Origin: Apoda limacodes
Taxonomy: Eukaryota; Arthropoda; Insecta; Lepidoptera; Limacodidae
NCBI GenBank assembly: GCA_946406115.1
Contig: OX291542.1
Coordinates: forward strand, 2,876,959 to 2,940,958
Length of the DNA stretch: 64,000 nt
Reading direction: 5' to 3'
Shown here: positions 46,723 through 56,502 of the stretch, piece by piece
How the letters are laid out: each line of letters starts with the position of its first letter
Position numbering within the stretch: the first letter of the stretch is position 1
Notes under the pieces: model-generated
Told to the model about the DNA's origin: nothing
What the model saw: the letters and a program-made list of their open reading frames with translations, nothing else
Database searches by the model: none
Program-made: the position numbers and the translations under genes

Positions 46723-47619
46723 CACAACGGCACAATTAGCGGAACACAAAAAAAGGATTTGAACGTATGGCAGCAGGTTCTCTTTACTGATGAGTGCAGA
46801 GTTCTTTTAAAACAGATCGATGGGAGACAGCGAATATGGAGACGCAAAGGAGAACGCCACATACAGTCTAATTTTGAACACACAGTGGCTTATGGTGGCA
46901 GCTCGATTATGGTTTGGGGAGGGATATGTTTGGGAGCTCGCACGGAGTTAGTGATAGTCACAGGAGGGACCATGACAGCAGATCGATACATCAGAGACAT
47001 TTTAGAAGAACATGTTGTACCATTTGCCCCATTTATTGGTGACGACTTTATTCTAATGCAAGATAAAGCTCGTGCTCAAAGTGCACAATCGGTACAGGCA
47101 TATCTGAGCCACGTAGGTATACCGGTGATGCAGTGGCCAGCAAATTCCCCCGATATGAATCCGATAGAGCATGTCTGGGACTTGCTAAAAAGAAGGGTTA
47201 AATCCAGAATGCCACCCCCCAACAATCTGAATGAACTTGGAAACGCATTACTTGAGGAGTGGGAGCGGTTGCCTCAAGAAATCATCGATAACATAATCTG
47301 TAGCATGCCCAGACGAATGGAAACCGTAATCAGAGCAAGAGGGGGAAACACTCGTTATTAATATTGCTTTAATTTTATTGTTAAATCATTTAATGCTTAC
47401 TTTTTTTTATTTTTTGTGATGGTTCATAATCATCTAAAAATTTCATTCATTTTAAATTTCTTTATTTTTCAATAAAAAATAACGAAGACTTTTCAAAGTC
47501 GTTGTTAAAAGATGTTAATCAATTTGTTATTTTGTGTCTAATTACATTTTCGTCAAATATATGCGTTATTATCTCATAGTCTCACTTTTTTTTCTGTTCC
47601 GCTAATTGTGCCGGTGTGT
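46723..47619 (+). mobile_element. Tc1/mariner element with internal deletion, both TIRs present
   Basis: The left end CACAACGGCACAATTAGCGG and the right end (reverse complement CACACCGGCACAATTAGCGG) are terminal inverted repeats of about 25 bp ending GGAACA, flanked by TATATA (TA target). The transposase C-terminal half starts within about 15 bp of the left TIR, so the N-terminal DNA-binding part has been deleted. Total length is about 0.9 kb against the usual 1.3-1.7 kb. Confidence 0.85.
46759..47361 (+). pseudogene. Tc1-family transposase, catalytic domain only (DD34E)
   Basis: A 200-residue frame ending TAA at 47359-47361. The frame opens at a TTG, not an ATG, so there is no convincing start. 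Catalytic residues: Asp11 in VLFTDECR, Asp102 in ILMQDKARAQ, Glu137 in SPDMNPIEHVWDLL, with exactly 34 residues between the second Asp and the Glu. SSIMVWGGI is the usual Tc1 block. The second motif reads QDKA where most active Tc1 transposases have QDNA. The helix-turn-helix DNA-binding domains are absent, so the protein could not bind the TIRs by itself. The catalytic frame itself has no stop. Confidence 0.85.
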
Positions 47620-48256
47620 ATATATAATCTTTATATTTCTTACGTAAATTGAGATTAAAATACTCTATAGTTTATAAATTAAACTCCTGGATTGTTTCCC
47701 AATTAAAAAAATTAAGGAACTAATAAATCTAAAAGATTAGCAGTCCGATCTGACACTTACCTATTTTTTCACTCAATTTTTAATAATTATGCCAATTACT
47801 TTATAAGCACTGCATTGAACATGAGTTCAGATGATATTCTGTTTTCACTTAAATCATTATCACCTGTTAATAATCAGCATGTTAAAGATTTACCACAAAA
47901 TCAACAAGTTGAAGGACAAAACCACTGTGTATCATATAATATATATAATTTTTTTATTATTATTTTATTTATCTATTGTAATATAACTTCCTTTAAAGAG
48001 GCTTAAGTCTTAGTGCGTACAGCCTCTTCTGCCTTTATTGTTTTTTTTTCTCTTGTTCTCTTCCAATTACTGCTTTTGTAAATATTTTAATTTTAATATA
48101 TGTTTGTTAGATAGGCAATTTAAATATTTTTAGAATAGTATAGTAATTAAATATTTATAGGCCCTTTGGTTACTGTTTTTGTTTTACTAATGTCCGTGAA
48201 GTGACGCAGTAAGGGCTCCAACTGAAAATCAGTATTGTACCTACACGGGTACATAT
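47620..48256. other. Intron stretch, no exon seen
   Basis: The plus frame at 47815-48006 reads MNMSSDDILFSLKSLSPVNN and then turns into AT-driven sequence. I do not recognise it, and it could be a relic of another element. Confidence 0.35.
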
Positions 48257-49234
48257 CATGCTGAGGCTGGTGGTAAGCGGTCACCGTGGCCTATGGACGC
48301 TTGCAACACCAGGGGCATCACCCGCGCGTTGCCGACTGCTTTCGCGATCGCTGGAGATGTCGACACCAAGGATCCCAATGCTCTTGGAGATGGAGGGGGG
48401 AGTGTTCTGGAATTGTGGGACTACAGTGTATGGGGTTTTCTTAGCGGTGAACGCGCAGACCTGTGTCTTTGTAGGGTTGAATCGGACCAAGTTTACCCGT
48501 CCCTAGTCAGAGACCTTGGACAGTGTAGTCTCGATTTGAGAAACAAGTTCTCCGCGATTTTCCTCCAAAACGGAACGAGGGATGTTTGCACGACCCGTGT
48601 AATAAGCGTCTCCAGTACTGTCATCTGCATAGCAATGTATGTTGTTGATGTAAAACATGTCATTTATATGCAGTAGAAAGAGCGTAGGGGACAGCACAGA
48701 GCCTTGCGGGACACCAGCATTAATGTCCATGCTATCAGAGCAACTACCGTCAACTACGGCTCTTATGCGTCTGCCGGACAAAAAGCTAGCCACCCATTTG
48801 CATAAACCCTCAGGCACTCCGTAAGATGGCAACTCCGATAGAAGACTCCGGTGTCAGACCCGATCGAACGCCTTCGCTATGTCCAGGCTACATGCCAATG
48901 CGGGAGGCTGACTCTCAATGGCTAGTGCCCATTGATGCGGGAGATACACTTGGTCACAACTCGAGCGTCCGTGGTGAAAACCATATTGACGGTCGCTGAC
49001 CAGGTCGTGCTTTTCTTGGTATCTTAGAAGCTGTGTGTTGATCACACGCTCCATCACCTTGGAGAGGAGAGAGGTAATAGCGATAGGCCTGTAATTTATG
49101 GATCTGATTCGCAGTCTTCCATGAAGACGGAAGTTGCCTAGTGTGGTAGGAAAGCGCGAAGAGGCGCGTGAGTACAGGACATAACTCAGGAGCACACTGC
49201 TTAAGCACCACTGCTGGTATACCGTCTGGCCGTA
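48257..49234 (-). pseudogene. LINE A copy, minus strand, internally deleted
   Basis: Homologous to 24731-26640. It retains DGIPAVVLKQCAPELCPVLT, RQYGFHHGRSS, CSLDIAKAFDRV, NAGVPQGSVLSPTLFLLHIN and CYADDSTGDAYYTGRAN (YADD). Deletions and frameshifts break it near 49105 and 48840, and VDISSD near 48345 joins directly to the last codons of ORF2, removing about 0.55 kb of the C-terminal part. The polymerase is therefore inactive. At the position of the LINE A stop (25770) this copy has a Gln codon. Confidence 0.8.
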
Positions 49235-49338
49235 AGTATGTGTCTTCTAAGTCAAGAAAAATTACAACCTTTTGCATTAAATGCAAAAAAGTCGGTTGTA
49301 GGGCGCACAAGAAACACAAGTGTTCAAAGTGTTTCTGA
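49235..49338 (+). pseudogene. Possible piggyBac-type C-terminal Cys-rich remnant
   Basis: Directly beyond the LINE A junction, the plus strand reads VSSKSRKITTFCIKCKKVGC, then RAHKKHKCSKCF and TGA (49336-49338). The CxxC..C..H..CxxC pattern at the very end of a frame resembles the cysteine-rich C-terminal domain of piggyBac transposases. Only about 30 residues are present, so this is a family guess. DNA hairpin features (TTTTGCATTAAATGCAAAA) are also here. Confidence 0.35.
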
Positions 49339-49649
49339 TAAACAAATATCTACACTACAACATTACAAAGAGGAAAGATTTGTATTTTTGTATATTTGTA
49401 ACGAATAAAATCAAAAACTACTAGACCGATTTCAATTCATTCACAATTAGAATGCTACCTATATTATCCCTGAGAAACATAAGCTGTATTTATTACAAGG
49501 AAAAATAAGGGATCCCTACTAAAACTTCAATAATCTAACACAAGGTGTAAAAAATTTTGCTATAAAATGTCTTTCATCGCATGCGCTGCAGAAACTATTG
49601 ATGATAGAATAAAAAAATGTTCTACAGTATTATATGAGACTAGCTTATT

Positions 49650-50015
49650 CCCGCAACTTCGTCTGTAAACTTTAAAAAAAAACAGCTTTTGACTGTTTAC
49701 TGTTTTACATACAATAACATCGGAATTCTCATACACATTTTCATCCTCTATTTTGCCGTCTAGAGAATAATTTTTCAAAAACGGTGAATCCCGTGAATCA
49801 CGTTTAAGGCAAGTTTTCCATGCAAACTGCCAAACCATATTTTACCCCTTTAGGGGATTAATTTCCTAAAATCCCTTCTTAGTACACACTTACGTCATTT
49901 AAGGAACGTTTGTGCAAAATGTCATGCTTCTAGACACAGCGGTTTCAGCTGTTCATTGATCGATTAGTCAGTCAGCCAGTCAATTTCTTCTTTTATATAA
50001 ATATAGCTGAACCGG
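49650..50015 (+). mobile_element. RTE/SINE-type 3' fragment
   Basis: It starts GACTAGCTTATTCCCGCAAC and ends with ACAGCGGTTTCAGCTGTTC and a run of CAGTCAGCCAGTC, the usual landmarks of this fragment type. A second piece with GAATCCGACTCGCACTTCAC follows at about 50130. Confidence 0.45.
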
Positions 50016-50605
50016 TGAACGTTGTTTTTTTTTTTAAAACAACCTAATAGGGTTTTACTAATTCAGTAACCTTCCCCCCGGCGTGTGTATAACAACTTGC
50101 TAAAATTTCATTACAATCGGTTTACTCTAATTGCGTGAATCCGACTCGCACTTCACGCTTTTAGTAAAACCTTATCTTATCGGATGCTTACGCTATACAA
50201 AGAACACATCCTCCAAGTTTCTGGTCTCTACGATCAGCGGTTTAGGCTGTGCGTTGATCCATCAGTCATTCAGGACAAAGCCAAATATATGTATAGATAA
50301 TATGAATATATTCAACAAACTTCACGATACCATATGTCCAACTATTGTAGTTATGTCACTATAACTACTTTTTTACATTTAAAATGTTAATAGAAATGCT
50401 GACCAAAATCAGACCATGTTATGCATACCTTTGTAATTTCGTATTCAAGGCTGTTTCAATACCAGTAGATTACTTTTCGTATTATTCAAATCGGACATTC
50501 CATTCAAAAGATATTACGAATTTAAAAATGTAAATCAAAATACTAATAGAAAACCGCGCCGCACCGTGATCGGCTCATTCGCGCGGTTGGCCTCCTGATC
50601 TCTGC

Positions 50606-50982
50606 CTAAGGTATTTGAAGCTAGCACACCATTTTTAGCCAAACGTTAAATTAAGTATACCCAAATTTGCCGTTGAACTTTAAAAAAAAGGGTGGTCGGC
50701 CACCCCTTTTTTTAAAAAAGGAAGCAGTGGAATTTTTTTTGTTATGGCAGCTACAACGGATGAAAAACGGATAATTCTGAGGCCTATTGCAGGTCCGTAT
50801 CACTCCTGCAAATAGCATTTTAACTTCGAGTAAAGTTAGCCGACCACCGTTTTTTTTAAAAAAGGAAATAGTTCAGCGGCAATTTTTTTAATACAACGGA
50901 TAAATACGGATAAAAAACGGCAAATTTAGGTAAACTTTATTTTGCGTTTGGCTAAAAATGGTGAGCTAACTTCAAAGACCTC
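50606..50982. mobile_element. MITE with about 65-bp terminal inverted repeats
   Basis: The left end GGTATTTGAAGCTAGCACAC plus CATTTTTAGCCAAACG matches the reverse complement of the right end (GGTCTTTGAAGTTAGCTCAC plus CATTTTTAGCCAAACG), continuing to AAATTTGCCGTT. About 375 bp, non-coding, with internal GGTCGGC/GCCGACC blocks next to A and T runs. Confidence 0.7.
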
Positions 50983-51481
50983 CCTGTCTACCTACGCAGC
51001 GTCCGTTTTCATTTTGACTTTTTTTAAGGAAATATCTTTGAGAATAAAAATAGGTTTATGGATAAAAATATAAATTATAATTTGAAAAAAAAAAAACTAC
51101 TTATATCATGCATAAAGATACATTTACTCTACGTTTATCCCAAACTGTTTAAAAATAAAAGTCCACCTGTGCAAAGCCGGGACGGGCCGCAAGTTTTTAA
51201 TAATTTGTTCTAAAGTTTCCATAAATATGTGTTAAAAATTAATATCATTATTTTGTTATCACTAAAGTCCAAAGAATGTTACTATAAATTCTAAATTAAT
51301 TAAAAGTTGTGTTTTTTATATTAATTGCTATTTGATTTCGATGTCGTAACTTTACAAATGTTTAAAAACGACACCCTAAGGATTTTAGTTAGTAATTTTG
51401 GGTTAAACCTTTCAAATACAAATTTAATTACGCATCTTTGTTATAGGATTGTATTAATTCTACAGTTAAGTAAGAACGTAC

Positions 51482-52186
51482 CTGACTGGGAGTCTTCACA
51501 TACGGGTGAGCCTGTTTTCTTGAACTAACGTTTTTGTCTATTATAGGAGCTCGAGGTATGGCTACTGTTACGTACTTCTTCAATTTTTTATCTTTAACCT
51601 CATCCAGTTTCAAGTTCGACAAATGCTCTATTACGTCATTGCATACGTCTTTTTCTCTATTCTTAACTTCTGTTTTGGGAACTTTTATTCTATCAGTTTC
51701 TTTTCTTATTTTTTTTACATTCTCTGTCGTATGTTCGTTACTTTCGCTTCCAGCATCTATTTTTAAATTTTTAATTATATCGGTGACTTCTTTATCAATG
51801 TTGTCTTCGTAATCTTTTTCAGTAAAGCCACTATCCTGTGACGACTGAGACTCCAATCTCTCATTTTTTCTTTCTTCTACTTCTTCTTCAATTTCTTGAA
51901 TGCTAAATTTTTTTGGCTCTTCTTTCCTTTTTCCTTGTTTTTCGAGTTCTTCAATTTTCTCGAGAAATTTCGCGGCTGGAGATGGAATTTTAACTTCTTT
52001 CTGTTTTATTTCTTTAGCCTCTGTCTGTTGCACACTCTCTTTTTTATCATCTTTTTTGTTAAATTTTAAGATCCTTTTAAGGAATGATTTTACTTTTGAT
52101 TTTTTCTTAATATTTTCCGCCATTGTTGACAGTACACCCATACTTTTGGAATTATTTATTTCTCCCTTATAAAAACATTTCGGAAT
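51482..52186 (-). CDS. Relish/IkB-like ankyrin gene, most upstream exon found
   Basis: Acceptor TTTTTTGTTACAG precedes 52186 and donor GTACGT follows 51482. The exon is 705 bases, 235 codons, phase 0 at both ends, and joins in frame to 37865. It reads IPKCFYKGEINNSKSMGVLS, then MAENIKKKSKVKSFLKRIL (strongly basic, NLS-like), a long Lys/Glu-rich charged region, SSQDSGFTEKDYED, and ends AHPYVKTPSQ. If a Rel domain lies upstream, the basic segment is in the place of the NLS that follows the IPT fold. Alternatively ATG at 52123-52121 (AACAATGGCG, a good start context) could begin an IkB-like protein, with DSGF as an IkB-type phosphodegron candidate. The sequence here does not decide. Confidence 0.75.
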
Positions 52187-53384
52187 CTGTAACAAAAAAA
52201 ACATACTAAATTATTATTATGTACCTTACTTATTGGGAGTTGAGTTTCTTGCCGGCTCTTCTCGGCACAGATCAGAATAGAGAAGTGTGGAATAGATTTT
52301 GTTAAAACTAATTACGGTTTGTAGTATATATGGACTATAAGATAATGACTATTAAAACAAATTAGCTCGGTATAGTATTTTTGATATTCTATAGATATTT
52401 TCTGACTACCTACTTCAAAAAAAAACTATAGCTGCCAGATAAAATAATTTTAAAAATCTGGTTCATAAATTACTAAAAAGTAAAAAAGCAGACTATAAAA
52501 AAAAAAGCGATTTAAGCGAGGCGAATAAAGCGGAGCTTGCTATACGAGGTAGCATGATGCTCTCCACCACCGTTGTGTACTGCAACAAACTTTTCTGACC
52601 CAGTGGTCAAAAATCATAATTACAGTCGCCATATTGAATTGAAACTTACAACGACACTAGCGACCAAACATGGATTGCAAACGTCTCAAACATCCGTAGC
52701 CTAGGGTCGGTTAGCTTAGCTAACTCGAAAACATTCCCGTAAATCGCGAGTAGTACGAGTGAGACGTTTCAGTTGTTCATATATGGCACTGCGCTGCGCC
52801 TGCGCACGTCTTTCTGTAGTTGACAAGTGTTTTGTTTTCGTATTCACCGCCCGGCGTTTAATATAGACATACAATAAATGCAATTTGCTTCTTAAGACAA
52901 AGGTTGATGTCATAGTAATATAATCTAAGAGAAAGTTGTGATTTGATTATTAGTCATTATATGAATAAGACTGAATTAAAAATATAAAACTGTTTGGAGT
53001 TAGGGTAAAATTAAATAAAACTAATTAACCATGCGAAACATTTAAAGATAAATCTAAGAAAACAGATTACTAATTATAATAACTAATGATTACTAATTAA
53101 AAAATTCTGTTGCTTAATGTTAGAAATATTTAATAAAATTTAATTTTTACACAAAAATCTGTAGTTTTAGTTGGATTTTATAATATAATTTCAAAGATGC
53201 GGGATCCCGCGCGGGATTGAGTAATCCCGTATATCAATCTCGCGGAATTGAATAAGCTGCGGGATTGCAATCCCTAGTCACAGTACCCACAAAACTCAGA
53301 ACACTGGCTTTTTGGATCGAAAAACTACCGAGTACTACGCAAAGATTTTTGACGCAAACGTGATCTTGTCTTCTCAATTATCTC
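52187..53384. other. Upstream intron or 5' region, no exon seen
   Basis: No Rel homology motif was seen on the minus strand. A GC-richer patch at 52720-52860 (CTGCGCTGCGCCTGCGCACG) could be promoter-like, but the evidence is compositional only. Confidence 0.4.
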
Positions 53385-53880
53385 GGAACTGAATGTCGCT
53401 GGAGATGTCAACACCAAGGATCCTTATGTTCTTGGAGGAGTGAAGAGTGAGCTCTGGAATAGACCAGAGTCATAAGCAGTTAACGCGCAGACTTGTTTTA
53501 GTTGGATTGAATCATACCTAGCTTTTAAGTCCCCATTCAGAGACTTTTCGGTTTTCTTCTAAACGGAAAGGTTCGTGCTATATATGTGTCCTGTCATATG
53601 CATAGCGATGCATGCCGTCGATAAAATATTATTGATGTGCAGTAGAAACAACGTAGGTGGTAGCACTGAGCCTTGCGGGACACCAGCAATTATTTCCATG
53701 CTATCAGAGCAACTACCGTCAACTACGGCTCGGATTTGCCAGCCGGATAGAAGCTATATACCCATACTTAATGGTTACTTCGATAGAAGACGCGCTACCA
53801 TAGCCAATCGAACACCTTCGCTATGTCAAAAAAAAATTTTTATTCCACTAAGGTGGCACACAAGTCTGCGGTCCGCACAA
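53385..53880 (-). pseudogene. Degraded LINE A fragment
   Basis: The plus strand carries CTTGCGGGACACCAGCA, TATCAGAGCAACTACCGTCA, GTCGCTGGAGATGTCAACAC and finally CCACTAAGGTGGCACACAAG. These are the reverse complement of LINE A RT and 3'-end blocks, with many substitutions and deletions. It is non-functional. Confidence 0.7.
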
Positions 53881-53924
53881 TTTACTTATATAATTATTTA
53901 TAATATATTTTTATATATAATTTA

Positions 53925-54200
53925 TTTATAAGGACAGGGGGAATTTAGGGCAGCTGGAAAAGATTTGATCCACAGTTCCTTCATCAATGCCACATTCACA
54001 AAAGTGGTCTCCAATTCTAATACTGGTGTTACTGGTGGTACGAGTACGTGACCTAGTCGGAGGCGGCATATGGTCGATGTGGCAGATTTATTACAGTTAC
54101 GGAAACTTAAGGACTTAGTTCTTTTGGGGAGTACGTCTCTTTCTCATGGCGTAATGAATGCGACTCAGGTTTGCCAGATGGGAGTTCTCAAACTTAGTTT
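53925..54200 (-). pseudogene. C-terminal relic of another LINE ORF2
   Basis: On the minus strand: ICRLRLGHVLVPPVTPVL, then after a frame change HFCECGIDEGTVDQIFSSCP. 'CRLRLGH' followed by C-x-C-G...H/Q-I-F..CP is the zinc-finger-like end of Jockey/I-type LINE ORF2 proteins. It is short and frameshifted. Confidence 0.5.
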
Positions 54201-55880
54201 TCTTAGTAATTATTTTTCCCCAATATAATACCTTTTTCACAAAAAAAAGCCAAAGTTGAGTGGTTGCTTAACAATTAAATACACACTGAATACGTACGAA
54301 CTTGCTATTTATAAAAGAAGTAGACTTCGTGTACTGTTATCTGTAGTATGGACTGCGCAATAACCTCACAAAATTGGCCACACTTTAGAACGAGGCAAAG
54401 TAAAACAGCGGTCTCTTTTCCCGTTTATATCACCATCCGCCATTTTGTTTGTTGATGTTTATTAAAATTAGAATTCAAATTATCTTTTTTGCTATAAATA
54501 ACAAGTAAGAAAGGTACTAGAGACACCACAGTTTTGATTTATTTTAGTCATACCTTCCCAACTATTTTTTTACATTTGGCTAGAAAGTGCGCTGTCCATC
54601 ACTCTATGTACTCTTTGTTTATGGGCGCAACTATCTTAGTTTTATGTTTTCCCTTTTTATATTTAAGTTTATGAAAACCCCAATCAGGCAACGCTGAACG
54701 GCTGGTCGGATTCAGACATCGACCAGCTTCCACACGTTTCCTTTTGGCAGGTATGCAGGATGTGCCGGCGAGCCGACCACGTCCGACCAGTATTAATAAT
54801 AATTACGCAGGATCCGCCGCGGTACGCACGCTTTCTTTTGGTCGTGGTCGGCTTTTCTGCGGTGATCGGCGTCTGCCAAATCGGAATATCTGTGACAAGT
54901 ATTAAGCCTTGAACTAAAAATAGAAGGTACCTACTGTCTCTAAGTATTGAAAAGGAACACTTTTCCCGAAATAGAATCGTAATTGTAACAAACAATTTAT
55001 TCAGTTCGTAAGGCAATTAAAATGTTTATTAGATAATATTTACATTTTAAAAGGGCAAAGCCCAGTGCAAAAACTAGCGTTTTTCCATTATACTTTTCTG
55101 AATAAAAGTTCAACAAGATTGTTCAAGTGACACAAAAGTACCTTCGCCTAACTTTCGGTTAATAACGCACAAGGGTACCTATAATAAGTATTCTAAGAAG
55201 TGGGTACAAAAAGAAAAAAATAGTTTTCTTCGAAGTACAAAATACAGTTTAGCGAATTAAGCTTAAGGTGAGCCCATCGCCCACGCCGCAACACTGCTTC
55301 AGAGGTAGTGTATCTGGACTAAGGTGGCTTTATATACCAGCATTATAGTAGTAAGGTGTAAAGTGAACACCAGAGACAGATTAATATACCCATTTGCCAA
55401 TTATAGACATCATGTAAGTCAGGATTGGATCTCTTCAGGATTTGATTCCTCAGAGAAACTCTAAGCATAGCCCAGCTGTAAGTGTCCACGTTGCCGCAGC
55501 ATAGGTCATCAACATCAAGAAAGGTAGACACGTTATTATATCCGACCTGGTAGACAAGGAGCAGAGACAGCTTAGTTGGTAAGGTTACATGACAAGTAAT
55601 TTTTTTTAAAACAATAAAATAAATTAGTGAGGAATTCGTTAATGTGCATTTGATGAGTTAGTTAATTGGACGAAGCTGAAAATAAAACGTATATTAAGTT
55701 ACTTTAACGTGTATGTCTTAAATACATATTTGTTTGATACTAAATTTTTAAATTAAAAAAAATTCTTGTGACAAGAAAGCAAAATAACTAATCTATAGGA
55801 AACTGGCGAGTTTGTTGGTTGTGTTATGTTCGAAGGATTTTTTAAAAATGATGCCCTAAATGCTTCGAACCCTTACATAG
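54201..55880. other. Intergenic or intron stretch, no gene seen
   Basis: Contents: a GC-richer block at 54690-54880, whose frames I do not recognise, and a repeat at 55260-55380 related to about 21650-21790 (CAACACTGCTTC and AGTGTATCT). Confidence 0.4.
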
Positions 55881-55924
55881 GTTGTAGATTGTGGAATGAG
55901 CTTTGTGGCGGGGTTCGTCTTAGT

Positions 55925-56090
55925 CCAATACCCTACGCAATCAGCTACAAGGTTTCTAAGGTGATAGACCTTACGCATTCGGTTGGAAGGAGTTCTTAGC
56001 TGAAAGACCCTACGCATTCGGTCAGAAGGTTTTCTTAGGCGTAGGGCATTCGGCTACCAGGTCTTTTTAGGTGGAAGACCCTACGCATAA
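55925..56090. repeat. Degenerate tandem repeat, about four units of 38-45 bp
   Basis: The core GACCCTACGCATTCGG, or a variant, followed by TACAAGG/AGAAGGT and TTCTTAGG, recurs at 55930, 55970, 56012 and 56046, with a final partial unit at 56085. Confidence 0.65.
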
Positions 56091-56103
56091 ACATAACACT
56101 ATT

Positions 56104-56214
56104 TTAGCACAACCGGCACCTGTCATTTTTTAGCCGTTGATATCTTAATCTTTCTGCAATTCGTTTCTGCTCTTTTATTTCTTCTTTAATTTTAGGTTTC
56201 TTCTTTGGTGGCAT
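56104..56214 (-). CDS. Short basic N-terminal ORF (36 codons), unrecognised
   Basis: ATG at 56214 opens MPPKKKPKIKEEIKEQKRIA, then ERLRYQRLKNDRCRLC and TAA. The Lys/Arg-rich helical start ending RYQRxKND resembles the first residues of a widespread insect protein type that continues with Lys/Arg/Tyr-rich helices, often in transposon-derived genes. It stops directly against the tandem repeat at 55925-56090, so it may be a gene start cut off by that insertion. No donor site is obvious. Confidence 0.3.
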   Translation of the reverse strand: MPPKKKPKIKEEIKEQKRIAERLRYQRLKNDRCRLC

Positions 56215-56430
56215 TGCGGCAATACTATTTCAATATTTAAAAAAAACCGTAAGGGTTTAAAAACAGGTAGTTACTAGGTACGTATTATTTTATATACCAA
56301 AATCCATAATAATAGAAAACAAAAGACTTTTATTTTTTATTAGCGTGACAGGCTAATGTAAGAAAGAAAGAGGCTATCGGCAAGCAGTAGACTATAAAGA
56401 ATATTAATAAAATACACGTACGTCAAATAA

Positions 56431-56502
56431 AACAGTCCTCTGTCATATTGAACAGTCCTCTGTGTTATAAATTTCCAGAGGACTGTTGCACAGAGGACTG
56501 TT
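56431..56502. repeat. 12-bp motif, two direct and two inverted copies
   Basis: AACAGTCCTCTG at 56431-56442 and 56451-56462, and its reverse complement CAGAGGACTGTT at 56476-56487 and 56491-56502, with no mismatches. The arrangement is palindromic around about 56468. Confidence 0.9.

Noticed and set aside
54684..55016. 110-codon minus frame, tested as a Rel-domain exon
   Set aside because: No Rel homology motif and no splice sites in the required phase 0 to join 52186.
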